64,000 bases of DNA from NCBI RefSeq assembly GCF_000499785.1, contig NZ_HG726020.1:970305-1034304 (forward strand). The letters run 5' to 3'. This DNA comes from Bacteroides neonati (GTDB lineage Bacteria; Bacteroidota; Bacteroidia; Bacteroidales; Bacteroidaceae). A model generated the notes under the pieces. It did not search any database. It was not told where the DNA came from and saw only the letters and a program-made list of their open reading frames with translations. A program made the position numbers and the translations under genes. This document shows, one piece after another, positions 37,316-46,488 of the stretch (position 1 is its first letter; each line of letters starts with the position of its first letter).

Positions 37316-37615
37316 TCAAAATTGGGAAAAAATAAAATCGCCAATAAAGAACAAGTCTCCAAAAAACAGAAGACTAAAAATCAGAAAAGCAATACAGGTA
37401 GACCAGCTTATGCGCCCCTCTTGGTCGGACATACGGCGCACACGCATCAACGAGCTTCTCAAAAAGTCGCCAACGATTAATAGAATGAGAATACTCAATA
37501 TCAACCCACGCCATGACTCCAGAAAGAAGGCATCGATCTCACCCAAAATAAACGTGAGTATGACTGCTATCAGAAAGAAAGTAGCATACAGCAAATCTTT
37601 TCTTTTCGAATTCAT
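37316..37615 (-). CDS. Small multi-helix membrane protein
   Basis: A 99-aa hydrophobic protein with predicted membrane helices at about 7-25, 35-52 and 72-94 and a short basic loop (SLMRVRRMSDQEGR). No family is recognised. It begins 28 bases after the SPFH stop and before the Arc-like gene. It may be a partner of the SPFH protein in the membrane. The alternating order SPFH, small membrane protein, Arc-like gene is its only functional clue. Confidence 0.65.
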   Translation of the reverse strand: MNSKRKDLLYATFFLIAVILTFILGEIDAFFLESWRGLILSILILLIVGDFLRSSLMRVRRMSDQEGRISWSTCIAFLIFSLLFFGDLFFIGDFIFSQF

Positions 37616-37643
37616 CTCTTTTCCTCCTTATATAGTAAGACAA

Positions 37644-38609
37644 TTAATGATTTAGCGTTCCCGTATTGATCACCGGCTGAGCAGCCTCATCGGCACAAAG
37701 TACCACTAGTAAATTACTCACCATTGCAGCTTTCTTCTCTTCATCCAGTTCAACAATCTGCTCTTCGGAAAGTTTATGTAAGGCCATTTTCACCATCGAA
37801 ACAGCTCCTTCTACAATCTTTTCGCGAGCCGAAATAATGGCCGAAGCCTGTTGGCGACGAAGCATTACCGCAGCAATCTCCGGTGCATAGGCCAGATAAT
37901 TGATTCGAGCTTCGACTACTTCCATACCCGCCATGGCTAAACGTTCATTTAGCTTTTGTTCCAATTGGTCGTTGATTTCATCGCCACCCGAGCGAAGGGT
38001 TAGTTCGGAAGGATTGCCCGCCTCGCTATCATCATAAGCATACTGTCCGGCTACCTGACGAAGTGCGGCATCGCTCTGAATTTTAACGAAGTTCTCAAAT
38101 GCAGTCATACGACCAACCACTGCATTGGCGGCAGCTGCTTGGTTTCCACTGGTACCGCCGGTAGTCATTGCCATGGTTTGCGAATCGATCTCGAACATCG
38201 CTTTATAGGTATCTTTCAGTTTCCATACCAATACAAGACCGATCAGAACCGGATTACCGATCTTATCGTTTACCTTAATCGGTTCTACATCCAGATTGCG
38301 TGCGCGCAGTGATAACGTCTTCTTATTCATAAAAGGATTGACCCAAAAGAATCCGGTATTCCTAAAGGTTCCTTTATATTGACCAAAAAACACCATTGCC
38401 CGTGCCTCATTGGGCTCTTGAGAAAAGTAGCCCGGAATACACAAAATAAACAACACAAGACATAACGCCACGAGCAGAAAGAGCAAAGTACTCCCCATCA
38501 ACCAGCTGAAACATAACCAGCAAGCAATAGGGAGTAAAATCAAATGTACAAACAGCACCATAAAGCCATTCATAACAAAGCCACTAAAATCTTTTTCTTT
38601 TATTTCCAT
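37644..38609 (-). CDS. SPFH/band 7 (stomatin-like) membrane protein
   Basis: A 321-aa protein with two N-terminal membrane helices (about 10-30 and 42-60) and an SPFH domain (about 65-260). The domain shows [40 protein letters not shown] and [11 protein letters not shown], then [20 protein letters not shown], ending in a helical tail (RREQ-like [20 protein letters not shown]). Such proteins form scaffolds or microdomains in the membrane. It is followed by the 99-aa membrane protein and the Arc-like gene. A promoter reading on the minus strand is at 38644-38676. Confidence 0.9.
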   Translation of the reverse strand: MEIKEKDFSGFVMNGFMVLFVHLILLPIACWLCFSWLMGSTLLFLLVALCLVLFILCIPGYFSQEPNEARAMVFFGQYKGTFRNTGFFWVNPFMNKKTLSLRARNLDVEPIKVNDKIGNPVLIGLVLVWKLKDTYKAMFEIDSQTMAMTTGGTSGNQAAAANAVVGRMTAFENFVKIQSDAALRQVAGQYAYDDSEAGNPSELTLRSGGDEINDQLEQKLNERLAMAGMEVVEARINYLAYAPEIAAVMLRRQQASAIISAREKIVEGAVSMVKMALHKLSEEQIVELDEEKKAAMVSNLLVVLCADEAAQPVINTGTLNH

Positions 38610-38643
38610 AATACATAGGTTAATTGATATTATTTTGATATCA

Positions 38644-38676
38644 CAAAAATATCATATATCACTATAGGTGAACAAA
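38644..38676 (-). promoter_or_regulatory. Promoter of the SPFH gene
   Basis: On the minus strand, TTTG (complement 38673-38676), 21 bases, then TATTTTTG (complement 38644-38651), matching the Bacteroidetes consensus. It lies about 35 bases before the SPFH start. Confidence 0.6.
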
Positions 38677-38720
38677 CAAAATAAAAGAATAAACAGTTGA
38701 TTAACAATATTTAATAAGAA

Positions 38721-39527
38721 TCACAAGTCAAGTCTTTCTTTCAACAGCCGATAGCCCGAATTACTGACTCTTAATTGCTCTCCATTTTTCAATAACAATC
38801 TATAGTTGTCTTTCCCAAACAATTCTACACGAGAAATGTGTTGTAAATTCACAATACTAGAACGATGGATACGCACAAATCCGGTATCGGGCAAATGTGC
38901 CTCAAAATACTTCATGGTTTGCTCCTTTACATATTGCCCCGAAGAGGTAATCAGCGCCACATAATCGCCACAGGCTTGAATATATAGTACGTCAACAATC
39001 GGGATGAGGTGAATGCGAGTACCGTCCTTCACCGTAATGCGATCGATTGACTCTTTGACTCGCTCTATCGGTTGCGACTGCATTTCTTGTTCCTCAGCCG
39101 CTTCTGTGTTAATCAGTAGCAGTTCGCGCACTGCTTGCAAGCGATAGCCCAGCAGAATAAGAAGCCATCCGAGCAAACCGATAAGCAACCGAAATGGCAA
39201 AGTAGCAAGGAATGGCGCATACACCGCTCCCAACAAGGTGCCGATGGCTTCTTGCACAATAAAACTACCACCCAGCCAAAACAGCATAGCAAACACCGTC
39301 ATCAACACATCGACTTGAATCAACGACACGAAGTTGACAACAAACCATGAAAGATAGGCCAAAACAAAGAATAAAGCAATTGAAAATACTCCATCGAGAA
39401 GAGCAGGCAGCAAATCGGCAGAAGCATATTCCATCAAAAAAGCCGTCTGCAGCACTACTGCCAATAATGCCAATAACAGGGCAGACAGCCAACGCTTAGG
39501 AGTATTGACAAGGGGATTAGCCTTCAT
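38721..39527 (-). CDS. Membrane-bound LytTR-domain transcription regulator
   Basis: A 268-aa protein. The N-terminal half carries about four membrane helices (14-32, 45-64, 75-93, 105-128). Residues about 160-268 form a LytTR DNA-binding domain: RIHLIPIVDVLYIQACGDYV, then TGFVRIHRSSIVNLQHISRV and NGEQLRVSNSGYRLL. It has no receiver domain, so it is presumably a one-component regulator with an embedded sensor. It starts 4 bases after the LiaF-like gene, indicating one transcript and a shared envelope-related signal. Confidence 0.86.
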   Translation of the reverse strand: MKANPLVNTPKRWLSALLLALLAVVLQTAFLMEYASADLLPALLDGVFSIALFFVLAYLSWFVVNFVSLIQVDVLMTVFAMLFWLGGSFIVQEAIGTLLGAVYAPFLATLPFRLLIGLLGWLLILLGYRLQAVRELLLINTEAAEEQEMQSQPIERVKESIDRITVKDGTRIHLIPIVDVLYIQACGDYVALITSSGQYVKEQTMKYFEAHLPDTGFVRIHRSSIVNLQHISRVELFGKDNYRLLLKNGEQLRVSNSGYRLLKERLDL

Positions 39528-39531
39528 CGTA

Positions 39532-40275
39532 TCAACTTTTTAATTCGACTCCACCCAACAATACCGAACCACGAATAACCAATATCCGGCCTTGATCTAC
39601 CGTTGCAGCTTGAAAGCGTTTATCATCGCATCCACCTAGTATGGTACTACATTGTATATTCACCTTCCAGTCGGAGGGCAGATAAATTTCAATACCGCCG
39701 AACGTACAATCAAGATCGATATACGTTTCGCCCGGAGCCAAAGCGGTGCGCCTTAAATCGACAACCGTACCTCCAAAAAGATTACGAATACTGGCTCCTT
39801 TAAAAACCTCATCGAGTACGACCTGACGGACACTCCCAAATAAATTCTCGGAACGTAGAAAACCATCCACAGGCTGACTCTGACGATCATCGGTATGAAA
39901 CTCGGTTTTCATCCGATTTTGCCAGGATGATTTATGATGAGAGCGTACAAAAAATGAAAGTCCGATAAGCACCAATGCCAGCGGGAAAGCTAAATCGCCC
40001 ATGTGAATAGGAAACCAAGGCAGGTTTAATCGCGATATTAAGAAACAGCCTCCGATAGCCACAAGCACGAATCCGCTGAAAAGTTTTCGTTGAAAGATCG
40101 AATAAAGACCGATAACAATAAGAAGCATTTGCCACGACACGAATATCCGAAACAAAGAAGTTTCGATCCATCCCATATTACGTGCAAAAAGTAATATACC
40201 CGAAACAATGAATAGGAAGGCAACCAGATACTTACTAATGATGCCTTTTGACGCTGAAGTTTGTTTATGATCCAT
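39532..40275 (-). CDS. LiaF-like membrane protein (DUF5668-type)
   Basis: A 247-aa protein with membrane helices in residues 15-110 (YLVAFLFIVSGILLFARNMG, LGFPLALVLIG-like stretch) and a C-terminal beta-rich domain (about 140-247; LFGSVRQVVLDEVFKGASIR and FGGTVVDLRRTAL). This resembles the C-terminal part of LiaF/VraT-type cell-wall stress proteins. The repeat-like phrasing of FGSVR, FGGTVVDL and FGGIEIYLP is typical. It is co-transcribed with the membrane LytTR regulator and may hold it in check, as LiaF restrains LiaS elsewhere. Confidence 0.78.
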   Translation of the reverse strand: MDHKQTSASKGIISKYLVAFLFIVSGILLFARNMGWIETSLFRIFVSWQMLLIVIGLYSIFQRKLFSGFVLVAIGGCFLISRLNLPWFPIHMGDLAFPLALVLIGLSFFVRSHHKSSWQNRMKTEFHTDDRQSQPVDGFLRSENLFGSVRQVVLDEVFKGASIRNLFGGTVVDLRRTALAPGETYIDLDCTFGGIEIYLPSDWKVNIQCSTILGGCDDKRFQAATVDQGRILVIRGSVLLGGVELKS

Positions 40276-40458
40276 AATGCTGATTTTAAGTGATTACAAA
40301 TGAATGATTTGAAACATGACAAAGATACTTTAATTTATTTCCCTCCAAAATGCTTTATCGCTCATTTCGGGTCAATAATCGATGAATCATCGATTACGGT
40401 CGACGAATTCGGCAGACATAATGTTAACAAACACCCTTGCAGAAAATAACACCGTCCC

Positions 40459-40489
40459 TTGTTCGTCTCTCACTTTATTGCTAACTTTG
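40459..40489 (+). promoter_or_regulatory. Promoter of the dipeptidyl peptidase gene
   Basis: TTG (40459-40461), 20 bases, then TAACTTTG (40482-40489), close to the Bacteroidetes consensus and 40 bases before the ATG. Confidence 0.68.
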
Positions 40490-40528
40490 CGCTTCAACCC
40501 GAAAACTTAAAAAACCAAAGAAATAATT

Positions 40529-42748
40529 ATGAGAAAGATAACACTGACGCTAATGCTTTGTATGGCTTGTTTGATGGCTGCGGCACAAACGAAGCAGACG
40601 CTCGAACTGAAAGACGTGGTAGCAGGTAAGTTTCGCCCGCAAGGTATCCGCAACGTAGTACCGATGACCGATGGAGAGCATTACACGCAAATGAATGCCG
40701 AAGGAACCCAAATCACCAAGTATTCGTTTAAAACAGGCAAGCCGGTAGAAGTACTTTTCGATGTAGCAAAGGCACGCGAATGTAATCTGAAGCATTTTGA
40801 CAGTTATCAATTCTCTCCCGATGGCAGTAAGCTACTCATTGCTACCGAAACAACACCGATCTATCGCCATTCGTACAAAGCGGTACACTATCTCTATCCG
40901 CTCAAACGCAATGAGGCAGGTGTGACAACCAATAACATTCTCGAGCGTCTCTCAGACGGAGATCCACAGCAAGCACCCGTATTCTCGCCGGATGGAAACA
41001 TGGTTGCTTTCGTGCGCGACAATAACATCTTCTTAGTGAAACTGCTCTATGGAAGCAGCGAAAGCCAAGTAACCGAAGATGGTAAACTGAATGAAATCAT
41101 CAACGGCATCCCCGACTGGGTTTATGAAGAAGAGTTCGGCTACAACCGCGCATTGGAGTTTAGTGCCGATAATACGATGCTTGCCTATGTACGCTTCGAT
41201 GAATCTGAGGTTCCTTCATACAGTTTCCCTCTCTTTGCCGGCGAAGCACCTAAGATGGATGCCTTTCAAGACTATCCGGGAGAATACACCTATAAATACC
41301 CCAAAGCAGGCTATGCAAATTCAAAAGTAGAGGTACGCACCTTCGATATCAAATCTAAAGTAACACGTACCCTCAAAGTACCTGTCGATGCCGATGGATA
41401 CATTCCACGTATTCGCTTCACCAGTGATCCGAATAAACTGGCCATTATGACATTGAATCGCCACCAAAACCGTTTCGATATGTATTTTGCCGATCCTCGT
41501 TCTACGGTTAGCAAATTGGCTCTACGCGACGAAAGCCCTTATTATATCAGCGAAAATGTGCTGGATAATATCCGCTTCTACCCCGATAACTTTAGCTACA
41601 TCAGCGACAAAGACGGCTACCCGCAATTATACTGGTATAGCATGAACGGCAATCTCGTTAAGAAAGTAACAAATGGTAATTTTGAAGTAAAACAATTCCT
41701 GGGTTACGATCCTACCGAAGAGGCTTTTTATTATAGCAGCAACGAGGAAAGCCCCATGCGTCTGGCTATTTATAAAACCGACCGCAAAGGAAAGAAAGTA
41801 AAGCTTTCACAGCAAGCAGGAACCAACAATGCTATATTCAGCCCGAACATGAAGTATTACTTGAATACATACTCGAGCCTGAACACTCCTACACTTATCA
41901 CCCTCAATGATAATACGGGAAAGGTGCTGCAAACGATGGTCACCAACGATCAGTTAAAACAAACATTGGCCGGAATGGCCGTACCGCAAAAAGAGTTCTT
42001 CACATTCAAAACACCTGAAGGTATCGAGTTGAACGGTTGGATGATGAAACCAACCGATTTCTCTGCCGGCAAGAAATATCCGGTATTGATGTATCAATAC
42101 AGCGGACCGGGCTCTCAGGAAGTACTCGATCGTTTTGGAATTAGCTGGGAAACGTATATGGCAAGCCAAGGCTATATCGTCGTTTGTGTAGATGGTCGCG
42201 GAACAGGCGGACGAGGAAGTGAGTTCCAAAAGTCTACTTACCTGAATCTGGGAGTAAAAGAGGCAAAAGACCAAGTATATACAGCACAATATCTGGGCAC
42301 ATTACCCTATGTTGACAAAAGCCGTATCGGTATCTGGGGATGGAGCTATGGCGGTTATACTACGTTGATGAGTATGAGTGAAGGAACACCGGTATTTAAA
42401 GCCGGCGTAGCTGTAGCAGCACCTACCGACTTCCGCTTTTATGATACGGTTTATACCGAACGTTTTATGCGCACACCCAAAGAGAATGCTGAGGGGTATA
42501 AAGCAACTTCTGCTTTCACTCGGGCAGATAAATTAGCCGGCAACTTATTGCTAGTACACGGTATGGCTGATGATAATGTGCATTTCCAGAATGTGACCGA
42601 ATATGCCGAGCATTTGGTACAGTTGGGTAAGCAGTTTGACATGCAGATATATACGAACCGTAATCACGGTATTTACGGTGGCAATACACGCCAACACCTA
42701 TACACCAAGTTAACAAACTTCTTCAACACACAACTCAATGGCCGATAG
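40529..42748 (+). CDS. Dipeptidyl peptidase IV (S9B)
   Basis: A 739-aa secreted serine peptidase that releases X-Pro dipeptides. The signal peptide spans residues 1-19 (MACLMAAAQTK). The beta-propeller fills about 40-480 (QFSPDGSKLLIATET, FSPDGNMVAFVRDNNIF, WVYEEEFGYNRALEFSADNT). The alpha/beta-hydrolase domain has the triad Ser in GWSYGGYTT (about 604), Asp in MADDNVHFQN (about 680) and His in NHGIYGG (about 712). The EE motif of the propeller (YEEE) needed to hold the substrate amino group is present. Its last 11 bases overlap lipA, which is then coupled to it. Confidence 0.93.
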   Translation: MRKITLTLMLCMACLMAAAQTKQTLELKDVVAGKFRPQGIRNVVPMTDGEHYTQMNAEGTQITKYSFKTGKPVEVLFDVAKARECNLKHFDSYQFSPDGSKLLIATETTPIYRHSYKAVHYLYPLKRNEAGVTTNNILERLSDGDPQQAPVFSPDGNMVAFVRDNNIFLVKLLYGSSESQVTEDGKLNEIINGIPDWVYEEEFGYNRALEFSADNTMLAYVRFDESEVPSYSFPLFAGEAPKMDAFQDYPGEYTYKYPKAGYANSKVEVRTFDIKSKVTRTLKVPVDADGYIPRIRFTSDPNKLAIMTLNRHQNRFDMYFADPRSTVSKLALRDESPYYISENVLDNIRFYPDNFSYISDKDGYPQLYWYSMNGNLVKKVTNGNFEVKQFLGYDPTEEAFYYSSNEESPMRLAIYKTDRKGKKVKLSQQAGTNNAIFSPNMKYYLNTYSSLNTPTLITLNDNTGKVLQTMVTNDQLKQTLAGMAVPQKEFFTFKTPEGIELNGWMMKPTDFSAGKKYPVLMYQYSGPGSQEVLDRFGISWETYMASQGYIVVCVDGRGTGGRGSEFQKSTYLNLGVKEAKDQVYTAQYLGTLPYVDKSRIGIWGWSYGGYTTLMSMSEGTPVFKAGVAVAAPTDFRFYDTVYTERFMRTPKENAEGYKATSAFTRADKLAGNLLLVHGMADDNVHFQNVTEYAEHLVQLGKQFDMQIYTNRNHGIYGGNTRQHLYTKLTNFFNTQLNGR

Positions 42749-43589
42749 AGTACGCAAGCCCGAATGGCTTAAGATACGTATCGGTGCCAATGAACGATAC
42801 ACCGAAACAAAACGCATTGTTGAATCCCACTGCCTGCATACTATATGCAGCAGTGGTTTGTGTCCCAATCGCAGCGAATGCTGGGGCAAGGGAACAGCCA
42901 CGTTTATGATAGCTGGCGAAGTGTGTACACGTAGTTGTAAGTTTTGTAATACCCGATCGGGGCGGCCACTTCCACTGGATGCGGGAGAACCTGTACATGT
43001 AGCCGAATCGATTGCACTAATGAAGCTATCTCATGCCGTTATAACTTCGGTAGACCGTGACGATCTGCCCGATTTGGGTGCCGGTCATTGGGCACGTACG
43101 ATTACAGAAATTAAACGGATCAACCCTCAAACGACGATTGAAGTCCTCATACCCGACTTTCAAGGACGATCTTCACTGATCGACTTGGTGATTCAGGCCA
43201 AACCGGAAATTATCTCACACAATATGGAAACAGTGCGACGCATCAGCCCGATTGTTCGCAGCGCAGCTCATTACGAGACAAGCCTTTCTGTTATTTCCCA
43301 CATTGCCGAAAGCGGCATAGTATCCAAAAGTGGAATCATGGTGGGCCTAGGCGAAACGACAAGCGAGGTAGAAGAATTGATGGATGATTTGCGAAGTGTC
43401 GGTTGCCAGATTATAACGATCGGTCAATACCTGCAACCAACGCATAAGCACTACCCTGTAGCAGAATATGTTACTCCTGCTCAATTCGATAGTTATCGAC
43501 AGATAGCTCTTGCAAAAGGCTTCGCACAAGTTGAAAGTGGCCCTCTGGTTCGCTCCTCGTATCATGCTGAGAAGCATATAGTTCAATAA
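42738..43589 (+). CDS. lipA: Lipoyl synthase (LipA)
   Basis: A 283-aa radical SAM enzyme that inserts sulfur into octanoyl groups to make lipoate. It carries both iron-sulfur sites: the auxiliary cluster cysteines in CSSGLCPNRSECWG and the radical-SAM CxxxCxxC in CTRSCKFC. The substrate region SVDRDDLPDLGAGHWA and the C-terminal PLVRSSYHAEKH (last two-hundred-fifties, with the RSSY serine ligand) complete the family. It starts within the last codons of the peptidase gene (11-base overlap). Confidence 0.96.
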   Translation: MADRVRKPEWLKIRIGANERYTETKRIVESHCLHTICSSGLCPNRSECWGKGTATFMIAGEVCTRSCKFCNTRSGRPLPLDAGEPVHVAESIALMKLSHAVITSVDRDDLPDLGAGHWARTITEIKRINPQTTIEVLIPDFQGRSSLIDLVIQAKPEIISHNMETVRRISPIVRSAAHYETSLSVISHIAESGIVSKSGIMVGLGETTSEVEELMDDLRSVGCQIITIGQYLQPTHKHYPVAEYVTPAQFDSYRQIALAKGFAQVESGPLVRSSYHAEKHIVQ

Positions 43590-43654
43590 TTCATTCGGGT
43601 AACCAAAACTAAAATGAACTCTTTTTTGTTCTATAGGGAAACAGACAAAATACA

Positions 43655-44788
43655 ATGAAAGTCAGCATGAGACATAAGGGAGTATTATCTTCTTCTTTTA
43701 ATATGTCATTGGGTTTTTTCCCCGTTATTGTCACTATTATATTATGTGAATTTATAACGCAAGACACAGCAATCTACATCGGTACAAGTATGGGTGTAGC
43801 TTATTTATTCTATTCGACACGCAATAATACGAGTAAAATTCCAAACTTTATTCTGTATATTTCGGTCGGTATTCTGGTATTATTAACTTTGTCAACTTTC
43901 ATTCCCGGGCACTATATCCCCGCACGATCCTTACCATTGACTCTCGAAGTGAGTATTCTTATCCCGATGATGATACTGTTTCAGCATAAGCGTCAATTTA
44001 TCAATCATTTTCTAGAGAAGAAAGAGTCCTGCAAGCGTCGTTTCTTTGCACAGGGAGCCGAATCGGCTATTGTATCGGCGCGTATTGTATTAATATTTGG
44101 CGTTTTACATTTCATACTGATTAGTTTAGGTATTCTATCCAGCAAAGGTCAGTTGGATAAAGAAACATCTATTTTGTTCTACAAAGTGATTCCTCCTGCC
44201 ATCTTCGCTTTGGCTATTGTACTTAACCAAATCGGTATTCGTTACTTTAACAAACTAATGCTGCATACAGAATATGTACCGATTGTTGATACCAAAGGAA
44301 ATGTTATTGGAAAAAGCCTGGCTATTGAGGCGCTGAACTACAAACATAAATATATCAATCCGGTCATTCGTATTGCAGTCTCGGTAAATGGTAAATTGTT
44401 CTTATGCAACCGCTCTATGAAATGTTCTTTCGACAAAGGAAAGGCAGACTATCCAATGGAATGCTACCTACACTTCAACGAAACACTGACTTGCGGTGTA
44501 GAGCGAATACTTAAGCAAAGTTTCGGAGAAACAAAAGGACTGCACCCTACCTTTAGCATTAACTATCATTTTGAGAACAAGCAGACCAACAGACTCATCT
44601 ATCTCTTTCTTCTCGAAGTAGAGGATGAGTCTATATTAAATCTACCACGCTTTAAAGAGGGTAAATTATGGGGATTTCAGCAGATAGAGGACAATTTGAA
44701 CAAAAACTTCTTCAGTGAATGTTTTGAAAAAGAATACGAACACCTAAAATCGGTTATTGATATAAGAGAAAGATACAAGGTATCTTAG
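43655..44788 (+). CDS. Membrane protein with degenerate Nudix-like domain
   Basis: A 377-aa protein. Residues 1-205 contain about six membrane helices (SFNMSLGFFPVIVTIILCEF, then helices near 65, 85, 135 and 178). Residues about 210-370 look like a Nudix fold: VPIVDTKGNVIGK, LFLCNRSMKC, ECYLHFNETLTCGVERILKQ-SFGE and RLIYLFLLEVEDE. The consensus Nudix box GX5EX7REUXEEXGU is only partly kept: ET and R are there, but the EExG metal-binding glutamates are missing (KQSFGE). The domain may bind rather than cleave a nucleotide. The 3' end overlaps the convergent methylase by 35 bases. Confidence 0.68.
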   Translation: MKVSMRHKGVLSSSFNMSLGFFPVIVTIILCEFITQDTAIYIGTSMGVAYLFYSTRNNTSKIPNFILYISVGILVLLTLSTFIPGHYIPARSLPLTLEVSILIPMMILFQHKRQFINHFLEKKESCKRRFFAQGAESAIVSARIVLIFGVLHFILISLGILSSKGQLDKETSILFYKVIPPAIFALAIVLNQIGIRYFNKLMLHTEYVPIVDTKGNVIGKSLAIEALNYKHKYINPVIRIAVSVNGKLFLCNRSMKCSFDKGKADYPMECYLHFNETLTCGVERILKQSFGETKGLHPTFSINYHFENKQTNRLIYLFLLEVEDESILNLPRFKEGKLWGFQQIEDNLNKNFFSECFEKEYEHLKSVIDIRERYKVS

Positions 44789-45458
44789 CCAAATCGGGCA
44801 CTTTCCCTTGCCACTCTTTTACGGTGCGCGTTTTTATGTATTCTCCCTCGCATGTTATATTAGCAGCAATGCAAAGTTTAGTTTGCGGACGGCAATTCAA
44901 AAGAATATCATCGACCATCTTATTATTCCGATAAGGTGTTTCGATAAACAATTGAGTCTGGCTTTCGCCATAGATGCGTTGTTCGAGTACCTTTAATCGT
45001 TTGGCACGCTCGGCTGGTTCAATCGGCAGGTAACCGTGAAATGCAAAGCTTTGTCCGTTAAAACCGGAACCCATCACCGAAAGAATAATCGATGAAGGCC
45101 CTACCAACGGAACCACTTTCAGGTTTTTACGTTGTGCAATAGCCACTACATCGGCACCCGGATCGGCAACAGCGGGACAACCTGCTTCCGAAATCACTCC
45201 CATTGACTCACCATGCAGCAAAGGTTTCAGGTATCCGGAGATATCTTCGGGCGAAGTATGTTTATTGAGCGGATAGAATTGAAGGGTATCAATATCGATC
45301 TCACGCTCTACTTTTTTCAGGAAGCGACGTGCCGAACGAATATCTTCGACAATGAAGTGTCTGATATTCAAAATAACTTCTTTATTATAAGAAGGCAACA
45401 CCGATTCGATCGCTGTGTCGCCAAGTGTTACGGGGATGAGGTAAAGGGCTGTTTCCAC
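44754..45458 (-). CDS. RsmI-like SAM methyltransferase (tetrapyrrole methylase fold)
   Basis: A 234-aa protein of the tetrapyrrole methylase superfamily. It has LYLIPVTLGDTAIESVLPS at the start, GVISEAGCPAVADPGADVV as the SAM-binding loop, VPLVGPSSIILSVMGSGFNG, and SFAFHGYLPIEPAERAKRL. These parallel RsmI, which 2'-O-methylates 16S rRNA C1402, but LYLIPVTLGD deviates from RsmI's LYVVATPIGN. It may be the paralogous Bacteroidetes branch with a different RNA target. It is the last gene of a minus-strand run fabI-gldB-this gene; its 3' end overlaps a convergent gene. Confidence 0.82.
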   Translation of the reverse strand: METALYLIPVTLGDTAIESVLPSYNKEVILNIRHFIVEDIRSARRFLKKVEREIDIDTLQFYPLNKHTSPEDISGYLKPLLHGESMGVISEAGCPAVADPGADVVAIAQRKNLKVVPLVGPSSIILSVMGSGFNGQSFAFHGYLPIEPAERAKRLKVLEQRIYGESQTQLFIETPYRNNKMVDDILLNCRPQTKLCIAANITCEGEYIKTRTVKEWQGKVPDLAKIPCIFLLYQ

Positions 45459-45471
45459 GTTGGGATATGTA

Positions 45472-46485
45472 TTAATCTAAATAGTTCGACTCTTCGAGCA
45501 TCAGTTTGTAATCAGTCATACTAAGTAACTGCTGCAACGAAACCTTTTTATGGTTTTTCATGTATTCGGAAATGATACGCGATCCGAGCCATGTACCAAT
45601 AAGCGGAGGAGCACCTTCACCAAAAAAGGTAGTAACCGGGGACGGCCTCATATACTGACGGATCAACATCGGATCTCGGGCATAGAGATGACCATTGGTC
45701 ACCATGTATTCCCATACTCGCTCTTCATTAGAGCTACACCACTTCTTCTCTGCTTTGGAGTAGCCGAGCACATCGTAAATGGAGTGATTGCCCAGTATTT
45801 GCTGAACAGCATAATTGATCTTTCCGTAATGAAGCATTACATCAACCAAACTATTACCATTTTCGAATGGGAAAGGGTATTGTCCCATTAAGTAGTAAAC
45901 AAAGCAATCGGGAAGAATGCGGTCGGGACGCATCGTACGACGCTGATAGTCGTAGTAAAATCTTTTATAAAGAGGATAGTCCTCGCCCATATACTTATCA
46001 AGGCTTATACCCAACAGTGTATCAGTGAGCACAATCGACTCATTAAGCGCAGAAACCTGCGAATAAATAACAGGGATACGAATGCTTGGTATCTCTTTGA
46101 TAAGTTTTTTGAAACCTTTGGTCAATCCCTCTTCGAGATGATCGAGATTAGGGAAACGGTCATCCACATCATTCATCAATCGAAGAAGCGTAGTATCCGA
46201 GTAAAACGTTTTCAACTTCTGCGAAATCGTATCATCTCCTACCCGTCCGATAGCCAGCACATCTTCAATCAATATCTTAGTGGGCTGGCGATACTCCATA
46301 TTCATCTTTTGCAAAGCAGAAAAGCTGTTGGAACGCACATACTCGTTCAACAGCTTATCGTATCGAAGAACTGAAACCTCTTTTTGCTTCTGATGCTCCA
46401 TACCATTCCCTGTACTCAACCGACAGGAGACGGTGAGCAGACTAATTAGAATGAAAAAAAGAGGATTCAGTCCTTTCATTCCCAA
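45472..46485 (-). CDS. gldB: GldB-like lipoprotein
   Basis: A 337-aa lipoprotein with lipobox Cys21 (SLLTVSCRL). The ATG used is the first of MGMKGL; MKGL at 46479 is equally possible. The sequence with RYDKLLNEYVRSNS, ADPxxxG-free helical middle, FVYYLMGQYPFPFENGNSLV, VDVMLHYGKINYAVQQIL and EERVWEYMVTNGHLYARDP, and EGAPPLIGTWLGSRII matches the GldB family, essential for gliding in Flavobacteria but present in non-gliding Bacteroides where its job is unknown. It starts 3 bases after fabI and precedes the RsmI-like gene. Confidence 0.82.
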   Translation of the reverse strand: MGMKGLNPLFFILISLLTVSCRLSTGNGMEHQKQKEVSVLRYDKLLNEYVRSNSFSALQKMNMEYRQPTKILIEDVLAIGRVGDDTISQKLKTFYSDTTLLRLMNDVDDRFPNLDHLEEGLTKGFKKLIKEIPSIRIPVIYSQVSALNESIVLTDTLLGISLDKYMGEDYPLYKRFYYDYQRRTMRPDRILPDCFVYYLMGQYPFPFENGNSLVDVMLHYGKINYAVQQILGNHSIYDVLGYSKAEKKWCSSNEERVWEYMVTNGHLYARDPMLIRQYMRPSPVTTFFGEGAPPLIGTWLGSRIISEYMKNHKKVSLQQLLSMTDYKLMLEESNYLD

Positions 46486-46488
46486 TAA

